A stretch of DNA of 64,000 bases from Budorcas taxicolor. Lineage: Eukaryota; Chordata; Mammalia; Artiodactyla; Bovidae. The stretch is from the NCBI RefSeq assembly GCF_023091745.1, contig NC_068920.1, positions 144,839,122-144,903,121 of the forward strand. Reading direction: 5' to 3'. Below the pieces are notes generated by a model. That model saw only the letters and a program-made list of their open reading frames with translations. It had not been told where the DNA came from and did no database searches. A program made the translations under genes and the position numbers. Shown piece after piece: positions 31,661-43,605 of the stretch. Every line of letters starts with the position of its first letter. Within the stretch, counting starts at the first letter, position 1.

Positions 31661-32159
31661 TCCAGTCAGTGGTGAAAACAGCCTCTATCCTAATTATCCT
31701 TGTCCCCCCACAGCACCTGCCAGGCCTTGACCTCGATGACGAGCTGACAGCAACTCCTATAATCTCTCCTCTCACACAGGACTGTCCCCTCAGCATCTTA
31801 TTGCTAAGCCATCCATCAGCTCCCCTATCAGTCTATAGTCAGCCTCTCCTCACCTGTCAGCTAAAGAGAGATGTTTCCCTTCCTCGATTTTCAGAGCGGG
31901 GGACGTCCTGCTACCGCTAAGAGAACGAAGATGCCTGGAAATCAAGGGATAGCAACATTGGTGAGAGCAATTCTCAGTTTGGAGTCTCTTGACATTTGCA
32001 TTAGAAATCGTGTTCAAGCTTTCTCTTTGTCTTTGCTCTCTTAACTCCTGTTGTATGAAATTAGGTAATGATTATCCCTTTTAAAATTGCGAATAGTGAT
32101 ACAGATCCTAAAGAACACAAGCCAGAATATGGCTATGTACTAGAACACTTTCCCATTTT
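31661..32159. other. Unique or unrecognised sequence
   Basis: An 83-codon plus frame (31669-31920) and a 68-codon minus frame (31590-31796) overlap each other. Neither resembles a known protein. Confidence 0.4.
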
Positions 32160-32169
32160 CAATGTAGAA

Positions 32170-32282
32170 TTTCTTCACATACACATGCACATAAATACAT
32201 ATATGTGTACATATATACACACAAATATATATTCATGCACACACATATATATATACACACACATGCATATATGATGTTTTTT
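32170..32282. repeat. Impure AC/AT microsatellite
   Basis: Alternating acatac, cacaca and tatata blocks, mostly purine-pyrimidine alternating, with occasional interruptions. Confidence 0.85.
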
Positions 32283-32364
32283 ACATATATGTTTAGCTTT
32301 CTTTTGCACTGTAATACATATGCCAAGAGGTTGGTATAGACATTTTTTACACAATTCCCCTCCT

Positions 32365-32440
32365 TCTAAGAAATTGCCCTAAGAAAGTAACTAGAGTGTA
32401 GCCAAAGTTCCATTATTCAACAAACATTACTGAAAGTAGG
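32365..32440 (+). mobile_element. L1M 3' UTR, left part
   Basis: aagaaattgccctaagaaag then taactagagtgtagccaaag is typical L1M 3' UTR text. The rest of it lies beyond the LTR-like insertion, from 32985. Confidence 0.6.
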
Positions 32441-32980
32441 GTGTCAACTTAAAAATATTCACAACGTAAAAGTTGAGTTGTATTTTATTCAGTGGTAATT
32501 TTTAGGTCTTCAAGCCCAGAAGGCAGCATCTCAAGTAACCTTGCTCTGAGGAGAGGAGGAAGGGAACCAGATTACATAGAAGTTTTTCAGCAAAGGGCAG
32601 GTAGTTTGAAAGTCAAAAGAACATTGTAAATGAAAGGAAAACCAGGTATCTCAAGTTAAAGAATTAAGAGCTTTTGTATGTATGGAAAGATGCAAGAGTC
32701 TGGGCTCACTGAAATCATTCCTTTGATATACACCTCACATATCTGAGGCCAGTATCCTGTGCTTTAACATTCTGAGTTTCCTCAGGGCCCACCAGAGGGA
32801 GTGGCTGCAGTCTGATGTTTGCTTAAAGGCAGATATTCTTTCCTTCCTGAGTTACTCAAGGCTCACCAGCTCACCATTGGTTGTTGTAATCACTGATGAC
32901 ATGACATCCTTTGTTTACTGATATGGCAGAAAAATTTCATTTCTCAAGGGAAAGCTGAAAAGCATCTTAAATTTCTATCT
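32441..32980. mobile_element. LTR-like element B, same family as 29405-31000
   Basis: It opens gtcaacttaaaaatattcac and runs through ttcaagcccagaaggcagca, gaaaaccaggtatctcaagt and agtctgggctcactgaaatc. Same orientation as element A. Its insertion splits an L1M tail. Family name uncertain. Confidence 0.6.
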
Positions 32981-32984
32981 ACTG

Positions 32985-33135
32985 GGGAGTCATTGAATTG
33001 ATTACCCTGTAGCCACTAAAAATCATGGTTTGGGAAAATGGTGACAACATAATTTTAAATAAAAAAGTGAGAAGCAGTAGTGAATGCCATATTTATCATA
33101 AGCACAACAAAATGCTGGAGGGGAAGATGCCAGAA
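32985..33135 (+). mobile_element. L1M 3' UTR, right part
   Basis: accctgtagccactaaaaat near 33003 and gggaaaatggtgacaacata continue the L1M 3' UTR of 32365-32440, which supports element B as the younger insertion. Confidence 0.55.
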
Positions 33136-34304
33136 TTAGCAGAAGTTCTATCTTGGTAGGATGTTATATGTGACTTTTATTGGACAATGAGGCACTAGAT
33201 CAGTTGAAGGAAGGATCAGGGCCAGGTGTGTTGTGTGTAGGAGTTGGTTACGTTATAGTTCAAGATTAAAACTATAAACAGAAAAGACCATGAGGGCATA
33301 TGCTTAGGAAAGTTCAGACTGAAGGACATAGTAGCAGCTTGATAGCCTGCAGAAGAGGAGGAAGACACACAGTTACTCAGGATACCGACAAGAAGGGGGA
33401 AATCTATAAATAAATTTATATTCCTAAAGCCTTCAAAGGAGACAGGGCTAATAAAGAAAATCAGTGATGCTAAAAGACTGAAATTTTAACTGCACTTGAC
33501 TCCTGAGTTTTAGCCCAAAGTTTTCATCCCTTATTTTTGCCACTTTTGAGAAAGATTCCATTTCTGCAGTTACATCCTGTTAGACTCTTGTGGAATAGTG
33601 ACATTCTCTCATGAAAGAAATGTTCTGACTTCGTGGTGACTACTACAGGAGAGAAGAACTGGAAAAATTATTTTTAAAGTGATTTTTGCATTTTCTTTTT
33701 GGATAGTTTTCATGGTTTAAAAAATAGCTAGAGAATTAAAATAATGGAATTTTAAGTTTTGTTGTTACTGTGAGTTGAGAGTCAAGTTTTGTTGATAAAA
33801 ATTAAAGGGACAATTCGGATGTGAATCTCATGTTTATTGTTTTAAAAGTTCTGTGCTAATACCAAAAGAATGTATTTCTGGTGGGAAGTGATATATTTCC
33901 ATGACTTCAGGGAGCTTGACTTCTGTCCTAAAAATAGATTTCCTTAGCTCTTATTAAAAAAAACACCTTAAACAATAACAATAAGATACGGTCCAAAAAA
34001 TCCATAGTAAACATAGCATTGTTTTATATCCTTATCATTTAAAGACTTTAGATCTACAATGAAAAATGTACATTCCCTTCACCCTCAAAAAGTATAAGTA
34101 CAAAATGGGAGCTTACAAGAGAAGATTTAAAAATCAGAAGTAAATATGAAATAAAAATATTAATCCTAGTATTGTAACATAAGATTTGCTTCTAGTAAGT
34201 AAAGAGAATGTGCTATGGAGTTCTGTTGTAACTATTACATGTAATTTGATGTTAGTGAGCAGGAACTGTCTGGTAACCTGCTGGTAAGAGAAATTGCTGC
34301 AACC
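33136..34304. other. AT-rich unique sequence
   Basis: About 1.2 kb with no recognisable element, exon or RNA. Many short A and T runs. Confidence 0.5.
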
Positions 34305-34430
34305 TGTCTGCTGCTGCTGCTAAGTCACTTCAGTCGTGTCCAACTCTGTGCGACCCCAAAGATGGCAGCCACCAGGCTTCACCATCCCTGGGATTCTCCA
34401 GGCGAGAACACTGGAGTGGGTTGCCATTTA
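34305..34430 (-). mobile_element. Bov-A monomer
   Basis: It starts ctgctgctgctaagtcactt and ends ctggagtgggttgccattt. It lies head to head with the BovB fragment that begins about 7 bases later. Confidence 0.88.
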
Positions 34431-34436
34431 GGTCCT

Positions 34437-35231
34437 AGGCCTTATACAGATGACACAGAAAGTGAAGAGGAACTAAAAAGCCTCTTGATGAAAGTGAAAG
34501 AGGAGAGTGAAAAAGTTGGCTTAAAGCTCAACATTCAGAAAACAAAGATCATGGCATCTGGTCCAATCTCTGCATGGGAAATAGATGGGAAAACAGTGGA
34601 AACAGTATCAGACTTTATTTTTGGGGGCTCCAAAATGACTGCAGATGGTGACTGCAGCCATGAAATTAAAAGACGCTTACTTCTTGGAAGCAAAGTTATG
34701 ACCAACCTAGATAGCATATTCAAAAGCAGAGACATTACTTTGCCAACAAAGATCCATCTAGTCAAGGTTATGGTTTTTCCAGCAGTCATGTATGGATGTG
34801 AGAGAGTTGGACTGTGAAGAAAGCTGAGCACTGAAAAATTGATGCTTTTGAAGTGTGGTGTTGGAGAAGACTCTTGAGAGTCCCTTGGACTGCAAGGAGA
34901 TCCAACCAGTCTATTCTAAAGGAGATCGATTAGTCCTGGGTGTTCTTTGGAAGGACTGATGCTAAAGCTGAAACTCCAATACTTTGGCCACCTTATGCAA
35001 AGAGTTGACTCATTGGAAAAGACTCTGATGCTGGGAGGGATCGGGGGCAGGAGGAGAAGGGGACGATGGAGGATGAGATGGCTGGATGGCATCACTGACT
35101 CGATGGACATGAGTCTGAGTGAACTCCAGGAGTTAGTGATGGACAGGGAGGCCTGGTGTGCTGCGATCCATGGGGTCGCAAAGTTGGACACAACTGAGCG
35201 AATGAACTGATCTGAACTGAACTGAACTGAG
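34437..35231 (+). mobile_element. BovB LINE, 5'-truncated
   Basis: It starts at the RT-box region: acagatgacac, then directly agaaagtgaagaggaactaa, so about 15 bases after the DD codons are deleted. The frame 34362-34817 spans the SINE/BovB border and is not a gene. Tail gatctgaactgaactgaact. Small insertions such as gatcgattag at 34925 are private. Confidence 0.92.
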
Positions 35232-35574
35232 ACCTTTAAACTAGTCATTTAATCCTTCCAACTTGTTATTTGCAAAAGCCTAAATATATGCCTATATCAA
35301 TGTATGCAGTTGTTCAGAGCATCATTTTTGTGAAAAGAAAATAAACAAGATGATTGAAAAGACCAACAATGGAAAAAATATTTAGATTAATTATGGTTAA
35401 TCCATTTGATGGAGTTCTCACTAGTCACTTACTAAAAGTCAGATTCTTCAAAGGTTGATGACATATGAGCTTGTCCAAAATAATAAGTGAAAAGAAAAAA
35501 GCTAAGTATATACAATATTTCAGCAATGTTTATAAATCTGTGTGCACAAAAAATACTAGAGACAATGAAAAGTA
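35232..35574. other. AT-rich unique sequence
   Basis: No element recognised in about 340 bases. Confidence 0.5.
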
Positions 35575-35757
35575 AAAGTGAAAGTTGTTCAAACATGTCC
35601 TACTCTGCCACCCCATGAACTGTGGCCCACCAGGCTCCTCAGTCCATGGGATTCTCCAGGCAAGAATACTGGAGTGGGTTGCCATTCCCTTCTCGACCTA
35701 GGGATCCTGCACTGCAGGCAGATTCTTTCTTTACTGTCTGAGCCACCAGGGAAACCC
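35575..35757 (-). mobile_element. Bov-tA SINE, internally deleted
   Basis: The order is normal, but the central ccaggggatcttcctgaccc segment is shortened to ctcgacctagggatcc. Confidence 0.87.
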
Positions 35758-36454
35758 AAATATTGAAAACAATTATCTCTGCTGCATGCTTTAATCTTCC
35801 TTCCAGGTTTTCCTTCCTGATTATCTTCCTTTCTCTTCTACATTCCACCCCCCACCCCCGTATTTTCCAAAGTTTCTACAAGGAATCTGTATCATAGTAC
35901 ACTTCAATTAAAACCTGTTATTTAAAAACAAAATGTTATTTCTGGCAGTATAGAAAGTTCAGCTTGGTGATGCATTACCACCCACAGACACTGAAACTGT
36001 AGAAAAACATTACCTGTTTATCACTGTCCCTGAATCTCTCAATGCCTAACATCCTTGACCTTGAGCGAACCCAGAAGAATGAAGCATTTTGCCCAAGGTC
36101 ATGTGGCAAGTTTGTAGTGTCAGCAATAAACAATGGCAGAGTCTACATAAAATCCTAAGGACAGGTTGTAATGCATTATTGCAATAGGGAAATGAGTCCA
36201 GCGTGAACTGAACTTGACCTCCATATGAACCATGGTGTCTGAGCATTTAAGAGGCAGGAGAGGGGAGGGATGGAATAAAAAGGCTCAATAGAGGCAGAAA
36301 GGGAAAATTCACAAAAAGCAAAAAGGAACACACTGGTGCGTGTGAAAGCCATTGAGGTTTGCTAACTGGCACTTTCCTGGTGGGTGCTTATAGAAGATAG
36401 GTCTCCCCCACCTCTCACAGAGTCTGGATTTGGGGGTCCTAACTCCTAGCCCTA
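35758..36454. other. Mostly unique sequence, weak MIR trace
   Basis: gcattttgcccaaggtcatg near 36084 suggests a minus-strand MIR core of about 60 bases. The rest is unrecognised. Confidence 0.4.
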
Positions 36455-38540
36455 ACCACTAAACTATTTAGGTATGACCTAAATCAAATCCCTTATGATT
36501 TTACAGTGGAAGTGAGATATAGATTTAAGGGACTAGATCTGAGAGTGCCTGATGAACTATGGACAGAGGTTTGTGACATTGTACAGGAGACAGGGATCAA
36601 GATCATCTATCCCCAAGAAAAAAAAATGCAAAAAGGCAAAGTGGCTGTCTGAGGAGGCCTCACAAATAGTTGTGAAAAGAAGAGAAGCAAAAAGCAAAGC
36701 AGAGGAAAGATAAACCCATTTGAATGGAGAGTTCCAAAGAATAGCAAGGAGAGATAAGAAAGCCTTCCTCAGAGACCAATGCAAAGAAATAGAGGAAAAC
36801 AATAGAACGGGAAAGACTAGAGATAACTTCAAGAAAATTAGAGATACCAAGGGAATATTTCATACAAAGATAGGCTCGATAAAGGACAGAAATGGTATGG
36901 GGACCTAACAGAAGCAGAAGATATTAAGAAGAGGTGGCAAGAATACACAGAAGAACTGTACAAAAAAAGATCTTCACAACCCAGATAATCACGATGGTGT
37001 GATCACTCACCTAGAGTCAGACATCAGACATCCTAGAACGTGAAGTCAAGTGGGCCTTAGAAAGTATCACTACGAACAAAGCTAGTGGAGGTGATGGAAT
37101 TCCAGTTCACCTATTTCAAATCCTGAAAGATGATGCTATGAAAGTGCTGCATTCCATATGCTAGCAAATTTGGAAAATTCAGCAATGGCCACAGGACTGG
37201 AAAAGGTCAGTTTTCATTACAATCCCAAAGAAAGGCAATGCCAAAGGATGTTCAAACTACTGCACAATTGTACTCATCTCACATGCTAGTAAGTAATGCT
37301 CAAAATTCTCCAAGCCAGGCTTCAACAGTACATGAACCATTAACTTCCAGATGTTCAAGCTGGTTTTAGAAAAGGCAGAGGAACCAGAGATCAAACTGTC
37401 AACATTTGCTGGATTATTGAAAAAGCAAGAGAGTTCCAGAAAAACATCTATTTCTGCTGCATTGACTATGCCAAAGCCTTTGACTGTGTGGATCACAATA
37501 AACTGTGGAAAATTCTGAAAGAGATGGGAATACCAGACCACCTGACCTGCCTCATGAGAACTCTGCATGCAGGTCAGGGAGCAACTGTTAGAACTGGACA
37601 TGGAACAACAGACTGGTTCCAAATAGGAAAAGAAGTATCTCAAGGCTGTATAGTCACCCTGCTTATTTAACTTGTATGCAGAGTACATCATGAGAAATGC
37701 TGGGCTGGAAGAAGCACAAACTGGAATCAAGATTGCTGGGAGAAATATCAATAACCTCAGAAATGCAGATGACACCACCCTTATGGCAGAAAGTGAAGAA
37801 CTAAAGGGCCTCTTGATGAAAATGAGAGAGAAGAGTGAAAAAGTTGGCTTAAAGCTCAACATTCAGAAAAATAAGATCATGGCATCTGGTCTTATCACTT
37901 CATGGCAAATAGATGGGGAAACAATGTCAGACTTTATTTTGGGGGGCTCCAAAATCACTGCAGATGGTGATTGCAGCCATGAAATTAAAAGATGCTTACT
38001 CCTTGGAAGGAAAGTTATGACCAACCTAGACAGAATTTTAAAAAGCAGAGATATTACTTTGTCAACATAGGTCTATCTAGTCAAGGCTATGGTTTTTCCA
38101 ATAGTCATATATGGATGTGAGGGTTGGACTGTGAGGAAAGCTGAGCACCAAAGAATTGATGCTTTTGAACTGTGATGTTGGAGAAGACTCTTGAGAATCC
38201 CTTGGACTGCAAAGAGATCCAACAGTCCATCCTAAAGGAGATCAGCCTTGGGTGTTCATTGGAAGGACTGATGTTGAAGCTGAAACTCCAATATTTTGGC
38301 CACCTGATGCAAAGAGCTGACTCATTGGAAAAGACATTGATCCTGGGAAAGATTGAGGGCAGGAGGAAAGGGGGACAACAGAGGGTGAGATGGTTGGATG
38401 GTATCACCGACTCAATGGACATGAGTTTGGGTGAACTCTGGGAGTTGGTGAAGAACAGGGAGGCCTAGCGTGCTGCAGTTCATGGGGTCCCAAAGAGTCA
38501 GACACGACTGAGTGACTGAATTGAACTGAACTGAACTCAG
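36455..38540 (+). mobile_element. BovB LINE, 5'-truncated, about 2.1 kb
   Basis: It begins after the endonuclease end (aggtatgacctaaatcaaat) and includes the whole RT and C-terminal region and the tail ttgaactgaactgaactca. Lesions include a TAG at about 37162, an A7 run at 36962-36968 shared with the copy at 10157, a 9-base tandem duplication (gacatcagacatcc) near 37019, and RNADD instead of RYADD at 37759-37773. The 132-codon frame 37672-38070 is a fragment. Confidence 0.92.
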
Positions 38541-39307
38541 TATGGCTAGAATATACAGTCAGTTTTTTCAGCAGCCTTGAGATTTCTCAGGAAGGCACTT
38601 TAAGGGAGCTGGTGTCATCCTATGGATTTGGCTTTGAGTCATGAGAAACAATGTCAGTATTTGTTCAAGTCTGCTTAGGCCAAGGTTGAGATCTAGAGGC
38701 TGAGGCCAGTAGAAAGCTTGGAGGAGCCTGGCTGGAGTTTTGGCAAGGAGAGTCTTTGTTGAGTAACAAGACCCAGGCTAGAACCTGGCTCTCTGGCCCA
38801 TATTCCAATACTTTCAGGATCACAATTTTTGCATATCAAGAACTTTCTGACCTGCATGAGAAGCACAACCAGAACTGAAAGGAGAAGAAGAATGACTGAA
38901 TAAGAAGATTATCAAGAAAGAAAATATTAGCCTTTGATTATAATCTTCCCCCACCCCCTAACTCCTGCCCCTACCTCCCATTTTATTGGATCTTGGTTAA
39001 AATGCTCAGAACTCATCTTCCTCTTGAAAGGAGTATTCCCACCTGTTCTGTGGGATTAATGATTGAGCCTAAGTATTTCATGGGTTGGATAAATTATGCC
39101 CAGGAAACTCCTCTATTGGCAGGTGGATACTTTGAGCCACCTGGAAAGCCCTTGCCTGGGAGTCTCATCACATAATTTCTTAATAAGTTACCAGTTTAAG
39201 CATATGCTTTCCCTGTAACCAGTTCTGGTGGGGAGAGTGGCAGTCACTGTCTCACATAGATGACCACTGAGGTGCCTTCTTGGGTACTGATTTCCTCAGC
39301 TCATCAC
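38541..39307. other. Unique sequence with a small SINE-head remnant
   Basis: 39108-39152 (ttggcaggtggatactttga, then gccacctggaaagccc) is a minus-strand Bov-tA head without a body. The rest is unrecognised. Confidence 0.5.
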
Positions 39308-39317
39308 GAGCAACTGT

Positions 39318-39516
39318 TGTTTGTTGCTGTTGAGTTTCTAGGTCATGCCTGACCCTTTTGTGATCCAGGCTCCTCATCCATGGGATTTCCCAGGCAAGAA
39401 TCCTGGAGCAGGTTGCCATTTCCTTCTCCAGAGGATCTTCCCAACCCAGAGGATCCAACTCGTGTCTCCTGCTTTGCAGACAGATTCTTTACAACTGAGC
39501 CACCTGGGAAGCCAAT
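39318..39516 (-). mobile_element. Bov-tA SINE with TSD
   Basis: A complete minus-strand unit with a perfect 10-bp TSD, gagcaactgt, at 39308-39317 and 39517-39526. Confidence 0.94.
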
Positions 39517-39717
39517 GAGCAACTGTATTACTCATTAATCTTCTGTTGTCAAGACCCTGAAAACAAGTGGTGGCCGTGGAGCTGTTCTGTGTTTTCAAAA
39601 CCTGGTGTTTAGAGAACTTTCTGGAACTTGTAAGATCTGGAAGAGAGCCAGAATGGCCTTTATAAATACAGCATTTTTCCAATCCAGTTACTTAAGATTT
39701 AGTCATTATTGACAGAT

Positions 39718-39826
39718 TTCTTGTTTTCATCCACTTTTTCTATTTTTCTTCTTTTCTCCTCATTTTTTTCCTTCCTTCTCTCCCTCCCTTCCTTCCCTCT
39801 TTCCCTTCCTCCTTTCTCCTTCAACT
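39718..39826. repeat. Polypyrimidine tract, (TTCC)n-like
   Basis: About 110 bases almost entirely C and T on plus, with ccttccttctctccctccct in the middle. It can in principle form triplex DNA. Confidence 0.85.
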
Positions 39827-40629
39827 TTACAACTCAGTAAACATTTTATCATTGGTTGCCAGACCCACTGATTGTCAAACTAGCAAACTGCCAATCTCTG
39901 AAATCAAAATGCATGTTAAACCTGCTATTAGCCAGGGAGTGGCAGTTGTGATGTAGCTGTCTTTGTGGTCAATGTGGGGTCAAAGCTGTGTGCACAGTCA
40001 CCATTTCAGTCTATGGATATGCTATTAGCATTCCACGTGCTGAGTTTAACTGCCTTGAAAATATCTAAAGGAGATTACGTTATAATTCAGCAATTTTTTT
40101 TTTAAAGCCATTCGAGTGTACAAAAAGGGAAATAGTAAGGCATTATTTTGATATTTGTGATGTAAATAGTCTTCGCTGAAGAATGACCTACCAGCATCAA
40201 AGCTTGCAAAATGGTGTCACAGCTTGGAACAAAATGTCACAGACAGTGGTGACTTACTCTTGTTATAAATGTTGGCTTACAGTTAATTTGAGTTCTCTGG
40301 ATGGAAAAGCAGCCATTATTGTACTGGTTCAGAAAGGGATTAAACAATAGGCTTTAGAAACCAAAACAAACCAACAAAGAGCAACAATGACAAAAAATCC
40401 TGAATTCAAATCCTGACTCCTGGTGAAAGATTTGTTTGTGCTGAAACTCAGTTTTCTCTGCTAACAGAGAAATTTAACATATACCCAGCAGGGTTATAAA
40501 AATAAATGCAATAGAGGTCAAGCAATGAAATGGATTTAGCTGCAAAGTGTTATTCAAACATAGACATGTTGCAGAGCTAACTGTTTACGTGTCTGTTCCC
40601 TGGTTGTCTGTTGTCCAGAAACTGAACTA
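39827..40629. other. Repeat-poor unique sequence, possible conserved noncoding DNA
   Basis: No transposon in about 800 bases. 39880-40330 has balanced composition and homeodomain-like cores (gctattagc, acagttaattt). Function unknown. Confidence 0.3.
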
Positions 40630-40858
40630 ACTTCCAGGTGGTGCTAGTGATAAAGAACTCACCAGCAGTGCATGAGACTTAAGAGACATGGATTCGATCC
40701 CTGGGTAGGGAAAAACCCCTGGAGAAGGGCATGGCAACACACTCCAGGACTCTTGCCTGGGAATTCCTATGGATAGGGAGCCTGTCGGACTACAATCCAT
40801 GACTCTTTGTATCTGACTCACAAAGAGTCAGACACAACTTAAAAACTTAACACAGCAG
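40630..40858 (+). mobile_element. Bov-tA SINE with duplicated tail segment
   Basis: Standard head and body. Near the end, a short inverted copy (gactctttgtatctgactca) precedes caaagagtcagacacaactt. This creates a small palindrome at 40801-40838. Confidence 0.88.
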
Positions 40859-40995
40859 CAAACAGTAAACATTGTCCATAGAGGTAGAAAGAACAAAAGA
40901 TGAGGACCAAATGCTTAGAATCCAGACAAATACATCTTAAAAATTTTCACTTTAAAAAAGATGTAAATAAGTGCAGAAAAATATGCAAGTCCTAG

Positions 40996-41267
40996 CTGCT
41001 ACTGCTAAGTCACTTCAGTCGTGTCCGACTCTGTGCGACCCCATAGACGGGAGCCCACCAAGCTCCCCCGTCCCTGGGATTCTCCAGGCAAGAACACTGG
41101 AGTGGGTTGCCATTTCCTTCTCCAATGCATGAAAGTGAAAAGTGAAAGTGAAGTCGTTCAGTTGTGTCCAAACCTCAGCGACCCCATGGACTGCAGCATA
41201 CCAGGTTCCTCCGTCCATGGGATTTTCCAGGCAAGAGCACTGGAGTAGGGTGCCATTGCCCTCTCTG
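40996..41267 (-). mobile_element. Bov-A2 dimeric SINE with perfect TSD
   Basis: Two monomers joined by gaaagtgaaaagtgaaagtg, minus orientation. Perfect 11-bp TSD, gcaagtcctag, at 40985-40995 and 41268-41278. Confidence 0.95.
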
Positions 41268-41544
41268 GCAAGTCCTAGAAGCTCATTGAATTTTCACAAG
41301 GTCAGCTAGATAGGAAGCAAACATTGGAAGTAGTCAAAAGCCCCTTGTGCCCCGTCCCAGACACCATTAAAAAGAATCAGTCTGACTTCTCACATCATAG
41401 ATTCACATTTCTCATCTATGGCTACTGTGTTACTTCAGTACTTAAAAACCAAAACTCAAGGTGTAAAACCAGGAGCTGTGTTTCATGTGGGAAGAGGTCA
41501 CGGTCCCTGGCATTGAACCCTCAATGCCATGAGTAGAAAACAGA

Positions 41545-41710
41545 CTTGAATTTGCATTACAGATGTACTATTTCCTAGCTGTGATTTGAGGAATGCCAGG
41601 TTTTCTCCCGAATCTCTAGTTTCCTCGTTAGCAAAGTGGAAAAATGCTGAATCCACGATGCTGTTGTCAAACTAAGTGAGACGATATCTAAACAGATGCT
41701 CAGTCAGGGT
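41545..41710 (+). repeat. MIR
   Basis: tatttcctagctgtgatttg, atctctagtttcctcgttag and aaactaagtgagacgatatc match the MIR core and 3' part in order. Confidence 0.65.
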
Positions 41711-41894
41711 CTGGTGCTAGTTAAGTATTGGTGGGTGGGGGTCTGGGGAAAATGCGTGAGTAACAGTGAGAATGAAAAGATGGCCTATTTGATGAGACAG
41801 AGTCCTGGATCTTCACAGCCTGAGAAGGGAAGCTTCCCCAAGGCCCTGGGGGGTGCTGCCTGTGATTGGAAGAGAGTGGAACAGAGAAGACAGA

Positions 41895-42005
41895 GCACTC
41901 AGCTCTTTGCCCAGCACTACCTCTAACATGCTGTGTGACCTCTCACCCATCCCCTTCCTTCTGGAGCCTCAGTTTCTTCTCCCATGTAATTTATGGGTGC
42001 TATAA
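41895..42005 (+). repeat. MIR fragment
   Basis: aacatgctgtgtgacctctc followed by ggagcctcagtttcttctcc and a taatttatggg end. Confidence 0.6.
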
Positions 42006-42212
42006 TAAGTTTTTCCCACTATGAGTCTCACTCAGAAACACTGCCAATCTATACTTAGCCAACTTGGAAAAGCATAGAATAAAAATAAACAGTAATTGCA
42101 GTGCCCAAACATACAGACAAACTGAAATACATTTGGGGAGTGTAAAAAGGTGCAGTAAGAACGCAAAACCATCCCATCTAAGGATGATAATTCTGCATAG
42201 GTTAAATGTCAC

Positions 42213-43453
42213 TGTAATTCTCCAAGCCAGGCTTCAGCAATACGTGAATCATGAACTTCCAGATGTTCAAGCTGGTTTTAGAAAAGGCAGAGGAACCATA
42301 GATCAAATTGCCAACATTTGCTGGATCATTGAAAAAGCAAGAGAGTTCCAGAAAAACATCTATTTCTGCTTCATTGACTATGCCAAAGCCTTTGACTGTG
42401 TGGATCACAATAAACTGTGGAAAATTCTGAAAGAGATGGGAATACCAGACCACCTGACCTGCCTCTTGAGAAATCTGTATGCAGGTCAGGAAGCAACAGT
42501 TAAAACTGGACATGGAACAACAGGCCAGTTCCAAATGGAAAAGGAGTACATCAAGGCTGTATATTGTCATCCTGCTTATTTAACTTCTATGCAGAGTACA
42601 TCATGAGAAACACTGGGCTGGATGAAGCATAAGCTGGAATCAAGATTGCTGGGAGAAATATCAATAACCTCAGATATGCAGATGACACCACCCTTATGGC
42701 AGAAAGTGAAGAAGAACTAAAAAGCTTCTTGACGAAAGTGAAAGAGGAGAATGAAAAAGTTGGCTTAAAGGTCAATATTCAGAAAACAAAGATCATAGCA
42801 TCTGGTCCCATCACTTCATGGAAGTAGATGGGGAAACAGTGGAAACAGTGTCAGACTTTATTTTGGGGGGCTCCAAAATCACTGCAGATGGTAACTGCAC
42901 CCAGGAATTTAAAAGACGCTTACTCCTTGGAAGGAAAGTTATGACCAACCTAGACAGCATTTTAAAAAGCAGACATTACTTTACCAACAAAGGTCCATCT
43001 AGTCAAGGCTATGGTTTTTCCAGCAGTCATGAATGGATGTGAGAGTTGGGCTATAAAGAAAGCTGAGTGCTGAAGAATTGATGCTTTTGAACTGTGGTGT
43101 TGGAGAAGACTCTTGAGAGTCCCTTGGACTGCAAGGAGATCCAACCAGTCCATCCTAAAAGAGATCAGTCCTGGGTGTTCATTGGAAGGACTGATGTTGA
43201 AGCTGAAACTCCAATACTTTGGCCACCTGATGTGAAGAGCTGACATGTGAAAAGACCCTGATGCTGGGAAAGATTGAAGGTAGGAGGAGAAGGGGATGAC
43301 AGAAGATGAGATGGTTGGATGGCATCACCGACTCGATGGACATGAGTTTGAGTAAACTCCGGAAGTTGATGATGGACAGGGGGGCCTGGCATGCTGTGGT
43401 CCACGGGTCGCCAAGAGTCAGACACTGAGCGACAGAACTGAACTAAGCTGAAT
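42213..43453 (+). mobile_element. BovB LINE, 5'-truncated
   Basis: It starts within the RT fingers (aattctccaagccaggcttc). The palm aspartate segment (FIDYAKAFDCVDHNKL in frame 42064-42606) and an intact YADD box (42675-42686) survive, but a frameshift near 42530 and a TAA at 42630 separate them. Tail ends gaactgaactaagctgaa. Confidence 0.92.
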
Positions 43454-43605
43454 TGCTTTTCAATATTGATTTCTTTTCTGATATCCGTGAACATGAATTA
43501 ATTGGCCACAGGGGTACACGTGTCCTCTTCCTCTTCTACCTCCAGCCCTCCTCCCCCCATTTCCCACCCCTCGAGATTGTCACAGAGCCCCAGTTTGAGT
43601 TCTCT
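43454..43605 (-). mobile_element. L1 fragment, ruminant-type, antisense
   Basis: ttggccacaggggtacacgt, a C-rich stretch ending ccccatttcccacccctcga, then gattgtcacagagccccagt. The order resembles an antisense L1 segment. No clear ends. Confidence 0.45.
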
